Positions 1-12,179 of a stretch of 64,000 nt of DNA are shown piece after piece. The stretch comes from Littorina saxatilis (Eukaryota > Mollusca > Gastropoda > Littorinimorpha > Littorinidae). Location of the stretch: positions 71,706,126-71,770,125 of the forward strand of contig NC_090245.1 of NCBI RefSeq assembly GCF_037325665.1. The letters run 5' to 3'. Within the stretch, counting starts at the first letter, position 1. Each line of letters begins with the position of its first letter. Below the pieces are notes generated by a model, which was not told the origin of the DNA, searched no databases, and saw only the letters and a list, made by a program, of their open reading frames with translations. The position numbers were made by a program, and so were the translations under genes.

Positions 1-325
1 CAGTTTCCAACTGTACAGTTGTTCACTTTATAGAGAATTAGTCATCCAATTGCCGTCATCTTGGCTAATGAAAGCAAGTCTGACTGAAAAAACCCGATAC
101 TGGCTAATCAAGCACTGACTGACTATTAGGGTTTAACGTCCTCTTAGACCAACTGGTCTATATTGGAAGATCCCGCTGTGGCTACATGTCTTCTTCGACA
201 CACCAGCATTGGGTTTGTCTCGTCAAAGTATCGAAATACGATCATGATAATCGGAGACAAGAGATGATGCATGCGTGTCTTCGTGTTTTCCGAGCCCTGA
301 GACTTATGCTGTGAACGTGGGGTCT

Positions 326-493
326 TTTTCGTGCGCATGTGTGCACACGGGGGTGTTCGGACACCGAAGAGAGTCTGCACAAAGTTGACTCTGAGAAATA
401 AATCTCTCGCCGAACGTAGGGATCGAACCCACGCTGATAGCGACCAACTGGCTACAAAGCCAGCGCACTACCAACTGAGCTACGTCCCCGCCC
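326..493 (-). repeat. tRNA-headed SINE, 5' portion
   Basis: Read on the minus strand this starts with a tRNA-like sequence: an A-box-like GTAGCTCAGTTGGTAG and a B-box GGGTTCGATCCC. The body that follows contains the pentamers GAGAGATTTATTTC and CAGACTCTCTTCGGTGTCC. The same head plus body recurs at 12714-12893 and 18714-18877. The 3' part differs from those copies, so this is either truncated or a recombinant. It is not a working tRNA gene: the anticodon arm does not give a clean 7-base loop and the acceptor stem is not closed. Confidence 0.75.
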
Positions 494-497
494 AATC

Positions 498-1752
498 AAG
501 CACTGCAACCACAGAGGGAAGAAGCTGAGTTATACCCTCTTTCATTGCTGCAACTGCAATTTTTATTTTAGCATCAGCATGACATGGTTCATATCAGTGT
601 GTTACTCCAGCATTGGCGATTGAGTACTGTGAGTGTGAGTGTGATAAACATAGAATCTTACACTGTTAGTGTTACTTGGCTTCTCAATCAATAGGTGGTG
701 TTCTATTCTTAAAATCGCCTGATAGATGTTTCCGTATATTCCTGCAGTCGACAGTTCGCGGTGGTCTGGAGTCTAGTGCAGTCTCTGTGTCACTGCAAGT
801 GCCTATGTCCCGTAAATCGTTCACGAATAGGTGTTTGCGACTTGCAATATTACACAAGTAAGATAATTTCATAGTTGTATACAAATATAGAAAGCATGTT
901 GATATAATAATGTCAATCATGTTTCTGTTTTAATTTGAAAAACTTTCTACAGAAATGTTAATGTCGTAAACATAGGCCACACAGGAAACAGACCGGATTC
1001 CATTTTAAGATTTTTCTGGCGTGTGCAGTGTGTTTGGTGGGCCAGAGATCTGTAGCAGAGCCTTTGTCGATACCGAAAGTAACTATCAAGAAATTAAGTT
1101 TTCTGTTAAATCAGAGTTACAATGGCATGTTCTGGTTGATTCATTAAGTGTAAAGGATATTTAAGTATCTCTGTATTATGTTGGAATAATTTTGCTTGGC
1201 TTTGACGCCGGTTTTTTGCTCGGAAAATAGTAGTGAAATGGATGCTCTATCCCCATAAAACGAGAAGTTGTTACACTTATAGTCGGTCAGTCCTGAGCGG
1301 GGAGTGGCAGCCTTGTGGGTTTTCTGTCCCTGGACGATTCCATGAAAAGTATGAGAAGAATTAATGTTCTGTGTCAAAAGGTTGATAGTGTGTGTGGAAG
1401 GGGATACAGGGAATCCCACAGGGTGGAGTTTTTCAATAAAACTTGAAAACCATACTCGAATTTCTAAGAAATATCAAAAAAAATTGAAAAACATCAAATT
1501 CTACCGATGTCGCCAAGCATCACGTGACTTTCAGCGATATCAGCGACACGCTACAGGAACTAAATCCTGTGGTATTCCCTCCAGGAACTCCACCTACAGG
1601 GAATCCCACTCTTTTGGTCGACATAGACCCCATCAGCTTTAGTGACATATGTTGGTATGAAATAGTTCATAATGCCAAATAATTATCCCAAAATATATTA
1701 TGTAGGGCCAAATAGATGATTTTCGAAAATTACTCTGTCAGGATTATTAGCG
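498..1752. other. Non-coding stretch upstream of FKBP8
   Basis: I see no coding exon, SINE or clear inverted repeat here. It presumably holds the 5' untranslated exon(s) and promoter of FKBP8, since the ATG exon at 2224 follows a good acceptor-like TTCAG, but I cannot place them from sequence alone. Confidence 0.4.
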
Positions 1753-2083
1753 GTGTGGAAGAGTGAGAGCCCCTTAACCTCGGACACGCTCTTCACAACA
1801 TTCGGAGCATGTTCCAGTTCCACTCTTCCGATCGGGATGAATAACTATAATTCTGATGCAGCGCGCACAATATCAATATGATACCCTTTTCTTGTGAAAG
1901 TCAGCTTTCGAAAGAAAATGGTATCGTATATGTAGCGGATGCTGCATAGCATATATAGACATATATATCAGGCTTAGTTGTTCGTCCCGATTGCAGGTTA
2001 AAGCCGATCGGAAGCGTGGAACATGCTCCATATGTTGTGAAAAGCATGTCCAAGGTAACTAAAGGGGCTCTTACTTTACCAGA
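1753..2083. repeat. Foldback MITE, about 330 bp
   Basis: The left arm (from 1763, GTGAGAGCCCCTTAACC...) and the reverse complement of the right arm (from 2074, GTAAGAGCCCCTTTAG...) match over roughly 75 bases with small gaps, through GGAGCATGTTCCA and CTTCCGATCGG. A second inner inverted repeat (ATACCCTTTT versus AAAATGGTAT) lies in the centre. No transposase is encoded. It ends about 140 bp before the FKBP8 start codon. Superfamily not assigned. Confidence 0.7.
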
Positions 2084-2223
2084 CTGCTGAAAATCCTCTT
2101 AGTCCCAAGACTAACACAAGAATAAAACATTGCTTTAACAGTCAAAACATCTACTTTTAGAGCGCTTGATGTTTCTATTACATCTGTTTTGCCTGGTGCT
2201 TAAATTCATCTTTGGTGCTTCAG

Positions 2224-5200
2224 ATGGAGGCAGTAGAAAACATTGGACCAGTCTCTGGGACTGGGAGTGGTGCTACAGGTGACCAGACAACAAACAAATT
2301 GCAGAAACTACCGGACCTTGTCAGCTTTGAGCAAAAAGTCTCCTCTGATAAATCAGATGACCAGATCATGGCAAATGGTAGTGACCCAGGTGGGGAAGGC
2401 AGCACAGATTCAACCACCTCGCCTGGCAAGAACAGCAAAGCTTCATCAACAGAGGGGCAGCAGGTGGACAGTTCTCAGACTGAAAGCGGTGCAGTGAAAG
2501 GGGATTCAGAATCTGGCATACAAAAGACAGATGTAGATGTCAAAGCTGAAGATGCAGCAACATCAAAAGAGAAGGAGAGCGATGAACGCCTGGAGTCTAC
2601 AGGCGAACCCGAAGATGAGTGGATGGATATTCTTGGAAACGGACAACTGAAGAAGAAGGTAATAACTGTATGGAAATGTAGAATTGTACTGTACATTTCA
2701 TCATTTTTTCACTGATGATAAAGGAGACAAGAAAATATGAGTTTTTAAAGCTGGTTTTTTTGAATGTATTTAAGTGTAACACACTGATCTTCCTGACTTA
2801 CGTATTATGAATGATTCTTTTTATTTCTCACTCCTGTTTTTTGTTTTTTGTTATCCTGTTCTGTGGAAGGCGGTTTGGGGTAGAATCGTGGAGCGCAGGA
2901 ATGATGGAAAAAAAAAGAGGTTCCAACAGCAGTTCAGCATACAAGGATGTGCAGGGCATATTGCCTAAGAAGAAAAACCTTGATATCCCTTATTCAATTG
3001 CTAAAAAGTGAAGTGTAACTTCACCTGCACAATCCTTTTTGGAATATAATCAGGTTAATTTCTTCAAATATAAATCCATACAGTGCACAGTAAGACATCT
3101 TTAACCATAAGCAGGCCTGTACACAACCGAAGGACATTCATGTGTTTCTAATCTTACTCTTTCAGATGCTAAAAGCAGGTACAGAGTCATCTCATCCAGC
3201 TCCGGGCAGCCTTGTTACAGTCAAGGTCAACGGAAGACTTGACAGTGGGGTGTGTATCCAGGACAGCACAGAAAATTTCATTCTTGGGGATGGAGATGTC
3301 ATTGCTGGTGCGTTAAGCGAATACTAACACACATGTACCACTCCACTCCACAGACACACATACACGCACATGTATACACACGTGCACTTCTACATTGGCA
3401 CTTTACCACTATCTGTCTCTGGTATGTGCATTGTTGTGTCCACACACACACGCAGAAGATAAGAATACAACACACAGCTTAGGCAACAAAAATAATACAT
3501 GTTTCTGATAAGGCCCAACAAAATTGGGGTCGGTAAATTGGTTACACTATTTTATTTTATTTATTTGATAGTTTTTATTTACACAGCATGTAACATTTTA
3601 TTGGCTGGAAATTGTGCGAGCTGTGTCCCCTGGATGTCAGAGAAAAGTAAATTTGCTTGTTAAGTCTGCAAAATCAATTTTGTTGATTTTAATGAAAAGG
3701 GTCAAACAAATGTCTAGGGTCACGAGGAGGATTGGTTGGAGTATCAAAAACAGTGACTTTTTCTGTGGCCTTAATAATAATCAGATCTGAAGAGATTTGA
3801 TAAATAATTAAACATAGTGATGGTATGAACAATTCAATGTTGAATAGTTTTCATTGTCTTTTTCACAGCACTGGACATGGGAGTAGCTCTGATGGACGAG
3901 GGCGAAACTGCAGAGGTTGTCACAGCTCCAAGATTTGCCTATGGTCGAAAGGGAAGGTAGATATCAGTTTTTTTATTTCTTTCTCTCCTTTTACACTTTT
4001 GATTAGTATATATTCTATTCAGCGGTAATTGTGTGTGTGTGTCTGTGTTCGTAAGATTGTTGATATGATGGTCGCTGTGATCTCTTTTCTCTCTCACCCA
4101 CACTCTCTGTCTCTCTCTTCTTTTTCTTTCTTTTTTCAATTATTGTATCCTCTTTCTTGTGCTTATGTTATGGTTTGAAACTCAGAATTCATAACCAGCA
4201 TAGTCTCGGAAGTCTGAAACTTGCACCTTTGTTCCATTCTTACGTGTACATTTAGTCGAAATTTGGTTTGGTTGACCAAGGACGTCCTCTTTACTTTAGT
4301 TAACTTTTCTCTCCACTGGTTAAAGGTATACACTATCTAAGGAGCCATTTTATGAAAGTTCTCTGGCGGATGGGCCCTTAAAATGTTCAAAGGACATTTG
4401 CTGTGCTGTAATTTAGATACCCCTGCAATGATTTATTAAAAAGTCTCTGTAACTATGCTACTTAATTGAATAAAATTTATTTGGCGAGCCGTTCCTTTGT
4501 CAAACTCTTTTGTGTCAGGACTCCTGACTTCCGTTCGTTGTCATATTTGATTCAGTCCTGATATTTTATTTGGTTATTTGCGCCATTGTATCTCTTTAAG
4601 GTTGTCATGCAAATAGAATAACAGTGATATTACCTAGCTTTGCGTCAAGTAAATCAATGTCTGTAACTATCACATGTTCAAGTTATAAGTACACTAAACT
4701 GATTTCCCTGTTTTAGAGAGCCTGACATTCCAAAAGATTCGACCTTGACCTATAACCTTCAACTTCTGGATGTCAAGCCTGGTGTGGACTTCACAAAATT
4801 GACATCAGAGGAACGTCTTCAATTTGGGTAAAATCTTTCGTCATGTCGTTGTTTTGATAAGTGTCTGACTATGGTTAGAGGTCACCAGTAATGTCAAATA
4901 ATACAGTGATACCTGTACTGCGAGGCCCCTTCTGATATAAAACACCTTGTGTTGTCCCTTGATCTGTAAAATAGTTGACCTAAGGACACTTTTGCTAAAA
5001 GAACATCCGCAACATAGAGAAATTTTTATGTGCTCTCAAGGTTGCCATGTTTTCACATGTACCACTGTGGTTACCAGTGTAGTTAGCATGTTCACATGTT
5101 GAAAATCAAGAGTCCAAAGACGTCATAAAGAAAAAATATTGCTTATGATGAAGGTAAGAATAAAATTATTGCGTGCAAATTGTGTCTCCAGAAGCCAATC

Positions 5201-8200
5201 TGAAGATCAGACTTTTGAGGGCTTATGGCTAGTGCAGCAAGTAGCAACTCTGTATATTATGATATCAGTTATATGATAAAAGCAACTTTCAGGAGAGCTC
5301 TCTACAACCCTTTTCATATATATATGTGTGTGTTTATGTCCTTGTCTTTCACAAGTTATTTAATTTTTCCCAAAGCACCAGTTAAAAGCAGAATAGAGTC
5401 ACACTTGAACAAACACAAGCATCCATAAAAATGTCTGACGGTTTCAGACAACTGACCCCTTCGTTTTCTACATATGTGATATATGAATATTTTCATCACA
5501 GGGAGCAGAAGAGAGAGCGGGGAAACGATCTCTTTGGCAGGGAAGATTTCTCGGGTGCCATCAACTCTTACTCCAAGTAAGACACACTGATATGTTTGTG
5601 TGAGAGAAACAGAGCGAGAGAACGGAAAGCTGCCTCATATGTGTGCTTGGTTTGTTTGGTGATTTAATTTTCCTCTGTTTGTTTGACATATTCCAAACTT
5701 GTGATACATTTATTTGTTGAGGATTTGAGCCCCCCTCCCCCCGGACAATGTTATACAGATACTCAGTCTTGTGATATGACAGTGTGATTCATTTTCAGTT
5801 TCTAGTCACATGTATGTAATGAATGGCAATGTGCTTTTCAGGGCTGTGACATTCTTAGATTCCAGTGGCCAAGGCTTGTCTGGGGACACCTCAATCCTTC
5901 AAAAAATTCATGATAGCAGGTTAAAGTGCTTCAACAATTTGGCAGCTTCACAACTAAAGGTAAGCATGTGACCACATATAACCTGTACACAATCATAATA
6001 TTCCTCGCAAAAAAAACCTTTTTCAAAAAAGACTTAAAAACGTGTTCAGATGACCCAAAGCTTAGTGCATAAAATGTTCGTGAGCCAAGATCTGCACTCT
6101 TTTTTTCAAAGCAATAAAAGGTTGTGAAGTACGTTAGTTATGTGCAAGGTCCTAGACACTGTAAACAGGTTAAGTATTCTTTGTCAGTACTAAATATTCT
6201 TTAGTCGTTCTTCTTGGAATTTCTGTGTATGTTACTGTTTTTAATCATTCAACATAGGCATCCATATGTGTTCTTTGATGGAAAATTTTCAGAAAAGATT
6301 TGTTTTGGTTTGGGATAAGAAGGTAGAGATTACCTTCATTTTTGACTCACATGCGAAGCAAAAGTGAGTCTATGTACTCACCCGAGTCGTCCGTCCATCC
6401 GTCCGGACGTCCGTCCGTCCGGAAAACTTTAACGTTGGATATTTCTTGGACACTATTCAGTCTATCAGTACCAAATTTGGCAAGATGGTGTATGATGACA
6501 AGGCCCCAAAAAACATACATAGCATCTTGACCTTGCTTCAAGGTCAAGGTCGCAGGGGCCATAAATGTTGTCTAAAAAACAGCTATTTTTCACATTTTTC
6601 ACATTTTTGGCTCACGAAGTGTAGCCTATGCGATCGTAACTTTGTCTGTCTGTGCGTGCGTGCGTATGTGCGTATGTGCGTGCGTGCGTGCGTGTGTATG
6701 TCTGTGGTAGAAACTTTAACATTTCGTCATTTGAAGACGTCACATTATGGCGTAAGAGGGTTAGACGTCACGCGAAGGAATGTCTCGGTCATTGTTATTT
6801 TGAGCGGGCCGAGACTATTTGGCAGTCGTGTCTGTAAGTAGGCTACATGCAGACAGACAGATCTAGATCTAGTGTCTCTCTTTCTTGCACAGTGTCACCT
6901 ATGCTCTTTCTGTGTGTGTGTGTGTGTATGTGTGACGGAGTGATTGAGTTTGTGTTACTGTTTGTCGATTTCTTACGTGAGCCTTGAAGGCTTCGCCTCT
7001 TGTCTCTGAAGTTTTTGAGATTCAATACCTCACCTATATATGATATATAGGGCAAAGTAAGCCCCATCTTTTGATACCAGTTTGGTTTACCTTGCTTCAA
7101 GGTCAAGGTCACAGGAGCTCTTCAAAGTTGGATTGTATACATATTTTGAAGTGACCTTGACCCTGAACTATGGAAGATAACTGTTTCAAACTTAAAAATT
7201 ATGTGGGGCACATGTTATGCTTTCATCATGAGACACATTTTGTCACATATGATCAAGGTCAAGGTCACTTTGACCCTTATGAAATGTGACCAAAATAAGG
7301 TAGTGAACCACTAAAAGTGACCATATCTCATGGTAGAAAGAGCCAATAAGCACCATTGTACTTCCTATGTCTTGAATTAACAGCTTTGTGTTGCATGACC
7401 TTGGATGACCTTGACCGTGGGTCAAGGTCACATGTATTTTGGTAGGAAAAATGTGTAAAGCAGTTCTTAGTGTATGATGTCATTGCTAGGTTTAGCTGAA
7501 GGTCAAGGTCATGTAAAGGTCAAGCATGTGAGTCGTATGGGCTTTGCCCTTCTTGTTTTTTCTTGTCAGCATAATTCAGAGGCCTTTATTCATTGTTTTA
7601 AATTCTTTTTACTTTAATTTTTATTTTATTTTGTGTGTGTGATTGCATTTTCTGCATCCCTTCTGTGTTCAGGTTGGTGCTACAGATGCTGCCATTCGTT
7701 CCTGTGAAGCAGTGCTTTTGACACAACCTGAGAATATCAAAGCCCTTTACAGGCTTGGCAAGGTAGTTGTGATAACTAGTTCTTTTGGATGGATGATTCA
7801 AGCAGATTTTACTTGCATAATCACTCCACATTTTTGGACAAGAGAAATAGTATGACATTAGATTTTGTGGAAACTAAGACTGATTCAGTAAACGATTTTA
7901 TGTCCGTGAATTAGCTAGCTGGCAATCTTTGATTTGTTTTTCCTCCTGCTTTGAGCTTTAGCAGAAAATGTTTCTTTTTTTTCTTCTTCTTTTTTTAATC
8001 ACTTTTTTTTTTTAGCAATCATTACTAAGCCTTCTTCTGCTTTTTAGGACTAGTAGGCTGTTTTTAAACAAAAGAGGGTTACTAAGCCCTACATGAAAGT
8101 GTTACTAAGCCATATTTGTGAGCTTTACTACAAGGTTTATGTAGATCTTGCATGAACATGTTATGCTGCAACACTCAATCAATCAATCAATATGAGGCTT

Positions 8201-10727
8201 ATATCGCGCGTATTCCGTGGGTACAGTTCTAAGCGCAGGGATTTTTAATTTTTTTTAAAATTTTTATTTTATGCAACATATTCAAGGCGCAGGGATTTAT
8301 TTATGCTGTGTGAGATGGAATTTTTGTACACAATACATCACACATTCACATCGGCCAGCAGATCGCAGCCATTTCGGCGCATATCCTACTTTTCACGGCC
8401 TGTTATTCCAAGTCACACAGGTATTTTGGTGGACATTTTTATCTATGCCTATACAATTTTGCCAGGAAAGACCCTTTTGTCAATCCTGGGATCTTTAACG
8501 TGCACATCCCAATGCAGTGTACACGAAGGGACCTCGGTTTTTCGTCTCATTCGAAAGACTAGCACTTGAACCCACCACCTAGGTTAGGAAAGGGGGGAGA
8601 AAATTGCTAACGCCCTGACCCAGGGTCGAACTCGCAACCTCTCGCTTCCGAGCGCAAGAAACGAATTGAAACGAATCTACTTTCAGGCGTTTGGCAACAA
8701 GGGGCAAACTGACAAGGCAATAACAACACTCAAGAAAGCCCTGAAGCTGGACCCTGAATCAAAGGTACGTATTGGCAGTTTAGAATGCTTTATCTGTAGC
8801 GATCAAACCTCTTTTTTCCACAAATATGCATGAATCTTTGGAAAAACACATGAGCAGGTAGGCAAGGCAAACAAAATATATAATGCTGCGTCGCCCAAAA
8901 CAAATAACGGTTTTAGGTGTGACGAAAAAAAGAACAGGGCCGGAGTGCTATGTTAATTATGAGCAGTTCTTCCACACCCATTTAGAAAATATGACACTAC
9001 CAGCATGTTCCCGCATATTGAGCCAGAATTTTTTGTTTTGGCAAATTGACGTTGCAGTTTCAGAGCAAATGATCAAAATTACTTTGCGAATTTGTGTTCA
9101 AACGTGTTTTTCCCATAATATAACGATGCACGGGTCGAAAATATGGCCAAGAACAAATCTATGGTACTTCGAAGAAAGAAGAATAACAAAATTCTTGTCC
9201 AATACGACTTGCAATTACCGTGTGCGCTGTAAAATCTCCCTACCTTCAAAGCAGACAAAAAGCAGACATCTTCATTTACTTCCAAGGGAGAAATCATTTG
9301 TCATAAAGTCTTGCAGGACCCAAACATACTTCTGCACGCTTTCTTTTCTTTTCATATTCAGTTGCTTCGCAAAAATGAAGTGTCATTGGTTTTCTCAACT
9401 TGTCAAGTCAGTCAAAACGACCACAGAACTGGGAAATCACACTGATTGAAATACGAAAGATCTCTGATGTCGAAAGTATAAATGACGTCATCTGGTCACA
9501 CCTATCTCTAGAACTAAGCGTCGCTCAGAACCAGCGCCCTTCCATTAATAGATCAACACACACATACATTCAGAAATTCCAACCCATCATACTGTCATAT
9601 TTTTACCAGGAAAGACCGGAATTATTTTATGACTTTGAAATAAGTTTCTTTGAATGAAGTTTACCAAGTGTACTCAAAACCTGCACATGGATTGTTGTGT
9701 TTTTTTCATACTCATTTTTCTCATTATTACCTGCAGCTGTTGCACAGAGAGCTGGCGTCCCTGACCCAGAAGCAGAAGAAGGAAGTGGAGTCAGAGAAGA
9801 CGATGTACAAGAAAATGATGGGAAGCATGGGTGGCGCAGCTGAGAAAAAGGATGAGGCATCAAGCGGTGGTGTGAGTGTCAGTTTAGTTGTACACCTGTG
9901 CCTGCAAAGTGATGTTGTCCATGCATGATATTTTTACGTTCCACCAAGACACTTTAGCATAGTCTAGCTGAACACACACAAAAGTAAGACTTTATTGTTG
10001 TCAAAATTTTAGCTCTTCTTCTGCTTCAATCATAAACTGTGGGCAGCTGACACTCGTAAGAATTCAGCTTTCCTCTGAAAACTTATCAGGTTGATGTAGA
10101 GCTAAGTTATTTTAACATTTATTTTGTCTATAAGACAGGCGCAATGGCCTAGTGGATAAGACGCCAGCCTCCTAAGCAGAAGGTTGAGTGTTAAATCCCG
10201 GCCGTATCTGGTGGGTTAAGGGTGGAGATTTTTCTGATCTCCCAGGTAAGCTAATGTCCAAACCTGCTAGTGCCTTATCCCCTTTGTGTGTACAAGCACA
10301 AAAAAGGCCAAGTATGCACATAAACGATCAAGTAATCCACGTCAGAGTTCGGTGGATTATAGAAACACGTAATTACCAAGCATGCATCCTCCAAAATCGA
10401 TGTATGGCTGCCTAAATGGTGAGAAAAAAAAGGTCATACACCTAAAATCCCCCTCGGGAGTTTGAGCCCATGAACAAAGAAGAACAATTGTGTCCATACT
10501 TCAACATTCCGTAAACTTATTTTTATTTTTTATTTTTTTATTACAGAGGATTTGAATGTATACAGTATTCAGGGTTGATGACTTACTGATTTCTTTTTGA
10601 TAGGTGGATTAATGTATTCATCTGTTTGTTTTATTTGATGCAGGTACTGAAGTGGTCCTTGGTAGCAGGAGGGGTGATTGCTGCAGCAGCCTCGGTAGGC
10701 CTGGCCTTCTACCGTTCAACTCACTGA
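2224..10727 (+). CDS. FKBP8: FKBP8 (FKBP38), tail-anchored FKBP-TPR protein
   Basis: Ten coding exons join in phase: 2224-2658, 3166-3307, 3869-3956, 4717-4827, 5502-5576, 5842-5959, 7673-7762, 8687-8764, 9737-9871, 10644-10727; all introns are GT-AG. The product is 451 aa, a little longer than vertebrate FKBP8 because of an acidic, Ser/Thr-rich low-complexity N-terminus (1-130). The diagnostic EDEWMDILGNGQLKKK lies at about 130-145. The FKBP fold (about 155-250) ends VITA/ALDMGV where active FKBPs have a Trp, as in other FKBP8 proteins, so weak intrinsic isomerase activity is expected. TPR repeats follow (about 255-400; FNNLAASQLK, ENIKALYRLGK, ALKLDPESK). Residues about 429-446 form a tail-anchor helix with the short lumenal tail YRSTH. 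In vertebrates FKBP8 sits on the mitochondrial outer membrane and ER, binds HSP90 and BCL2 and takes part in mitophagy. The first ATG directly follows an acceptor-like TTCAG, so 5' UTR exon(s) probably lie upstream. Confidence 0.95.
3511..3773. repeat. Possible degraded GGCC-ended MITE
   Basis: The ends TAAGGCCCAACAAAA and (reverse complement) TAAGGCCACAGAAAAA form a short inverted repeat, and the interior GGTCGGTAAATTGGTTAC resembles the better preserved MITEs at 17535-17757 and 63148-63443. It lies in FKBP8 intron 2. Confidence 0.35.
6341..7556 (+). mobile_element. Helentron-associated-like element (family 1), interrupted
   Basis: The 5' end is a palindrome GACTCAC...GTGAGTC (6344-6370) followed by a (TCCG)n tract with a central CCGTCCGGACG. 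The interior has several CAAGGTCAAGGTCA blocks. Near the 3' end is GCATGTGAGTC, the inverse of the 5' GACTCACATGC, then the hairpin GGGC-TTT-GCCC (7539-7549) and the terminus TTCTTGT. Subterminal inverted repeats plus a 3' hairpin and T-rich target fit non-autonomous Helentron/HINE elements; that assignment is inference. It lies in FKBP8 intron 6 and is split by the element at 6609-7003. No protein is encoded. Confidence 0.65.
6609..7003 (+). mobile_element. Helentron-associated-like element (family 2), nested copy
   Basis: It begins GGCTCACGAAGTGTAGCC, an imperfect palindrome, carries a (TGCG)n/(TG)n tract and a second short (TG)n, and ends CTTACGTGAGCC, then the hairpin AGGC-TTC-GCCT and CTTGT. 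A second copy in the opposite orientation lies at 41537-41924 with the same ends, which fixes both boundaries. Family 1 sequence resumes on the right with GACCTTGCTTCAAGG-type blocks, so this inserted into family 1. Confidence 0.75.
8166..8660 (-). repeat. tRNA-headed SINE with (ATTG)n tail
   Basis: On the minus strand: a B-box AGTTCGACCC, a body containing CACGTTAAAGATCCC, GACAAAAGGGTCTTTCC and ATATGCGCCGAAATGGCTG, and a 3' end GCGCGATATAAGCC followed by (ATTG)n. The body and tail match 12476-12893, but the tRNA head differs. Its 5' end lies only about 25 bp from the acceptor of FKBP8 exon 8 (AG at 8685-8686). Confidence 0.8.
8880..9530. other. FKBP8 intron 8 segment, unexplained
   Basis: A stop-poor stretch on the + strand (8883-9449, 188 codons) with no recognisable domain and an ordinary AT-rich composition. 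A short inverted match (AGGTGTGAC at about 8914 and its complement near 9498) hints at a degraded element, but the arms are too short to be sure. Confidence 0.3.
10135..10483 (+). repeat. tRNA-headed SINE with GAA-rich tail
   Basis: The head GGCGCAATGGCCTAGTGGATAA is A-box-like, with a degraded B-box TGTTAAATCCCGG. The body matches the complete copy at 26437-26829 (GGTGGGTTAAG, TTTTTCTGATCTCCCAGGT, GTCAGAGTTCGGTGG). It is diverged, so probably old. Located in FKBP8 intron 9. Confidence 0.75.
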
Positions 10728-11165
10728 CAGAGATCAGTGGCGAGACTTGAAGACAGAAAAAGAATGTGACCAAGTTATGTAGAGCTCCATTTGTACATGT
10801 ATATAGATGAGATGTGTTCACACGAAAATATGTGATGTTTTGCTTGATGTGTCATTTAAGAGTTATTGCAATTCTGCACGGGACCAGTTGTTTAGACTGA
10901 AGTTCGGAAGACGGTGAATGTTGTATTATAGTAACAGTGAATTATTACTGTAACAACAATACATGAATTTTTGGGTGGTGTTTCTGTTTGTTTCATGTTT
11001 ATGAATGTGCGAGTCCTTTCTTCTTTTTAAATATTTATGTGTGTTTCCCCTCCTTCATATCTTTATTTTTGTTTTCTTTTTCCATGTAATTTCCATCTAT
11101 CGTTTTTGCTTTTCTCTCTGATTAACCTTGAATGAAGCCTCAATAAATAAAAACAGGTTTATGCA
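10728..11165 (+). terminator. FKBP8 3' UTR with poly(A) signal
   Basis: The first canonical AATAAA after the stop codon is at 11142-11147 (overlapping AATAAATAAA), giving a 3' UTR of about 430 bases. Use of this site is inferred. The following 1 kb (to 12180) shows no other feature. Confidence 0.55.
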
Positions 11166-12179
11166 GCTCTATGAGAAGGCATGGCAACTGTATGTAGTGC
11201 CATATTTTCCATTCATGAATTTTAGATGAGTGAAATTTATCATTTTTGGAGTTTGTTTACACACCTGGATGTAAACTTGCTTAAATCGATTGACATTCTG
11301 TTGTGCTATTGTAATGCTTTGCTTTTTACTTATACAGTGTGGAATGTGTAATGTTGTTGAAACATTGTTATGCGTTGTATTTATGTGAGAAAGATTTTGT
11401 TTTCATAAGTTTTGTAGTAATGGACATCAGCTAATGTGGTTGAGACAACTAAACGTCATTTCAGTAACAGCAATGTCGTTTCATCAGTCTAAAGCAAAAT
11501 CCTGTACTGAATGCGATATTGCAGAAATGTTGTGGCAGCAAATAGTCAAGATAGTTTTTTCAGATTCGTACAGGTGTATGTGTGTACAAGCATTAATGTT
11601 TGTCCCAAATATGGATTCTGCATTGACATGTCCTAAACAAAAGTCCTGCCATAGGGTAAAGGAGAGACTCAATCCTTGTTTAGAGAGTTCTGTACAAGGC
11701 AAGTGTTGATTTTAAGGCATTAATTTACTTCTTCCACTTACAAAGTACATTTATCAAACTCATGTTGCATATAGCTACTTTAAATTCAAGTACAGTATTT
11801 GAAAATACATGTGATATGTTCCAAGTTAAAATTGCTGTTTCTGTTTGCCGTAAACACACTGCGGACAGTACTGGTATAAGAGTAGCAGGGATTTTCCTTA
11901 ACCAAGTGCATGAAATACTCAAATCACCCTTAGAGCCTCCCGCAGTGGGGCACTGCGGTTATGAAATTAAAGGCCCCTCCTGTTTTTGGAACCGCAGGAG
12001 CTTTCTAGTTTGCTGTTAGGTAGATTTTTGGTTCCTCTTTCCTGTCATGCTCTCTTTTTCTTCATGAATTCTTTTCTTTTTTCTGCCTTCTTGCTCATTC
12101 ACCTGTATTTTTTCCAAAAATCTCTTCTCTTGCCGCTTGTCTCGCGATTCATGTATAGTTTAATCTGTTAGTGTTCTGA

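Noticed and set aside
326-493. Possible true tRNA genes at SINE heads (also 12820-12893, 26437-26510, 50109-50180, 61915-61989)
   Set aside because: A and B boxes are present, but acceptor stems do not pair and each is joined to a SINE body and tail.
8883-9449. 188-codon open frame in FKBP8 intron 8
   Set aside because: No recognisable domain or start context, and composition like the surrounding intron. Chance or a decayed element is more likely than a nested gene.
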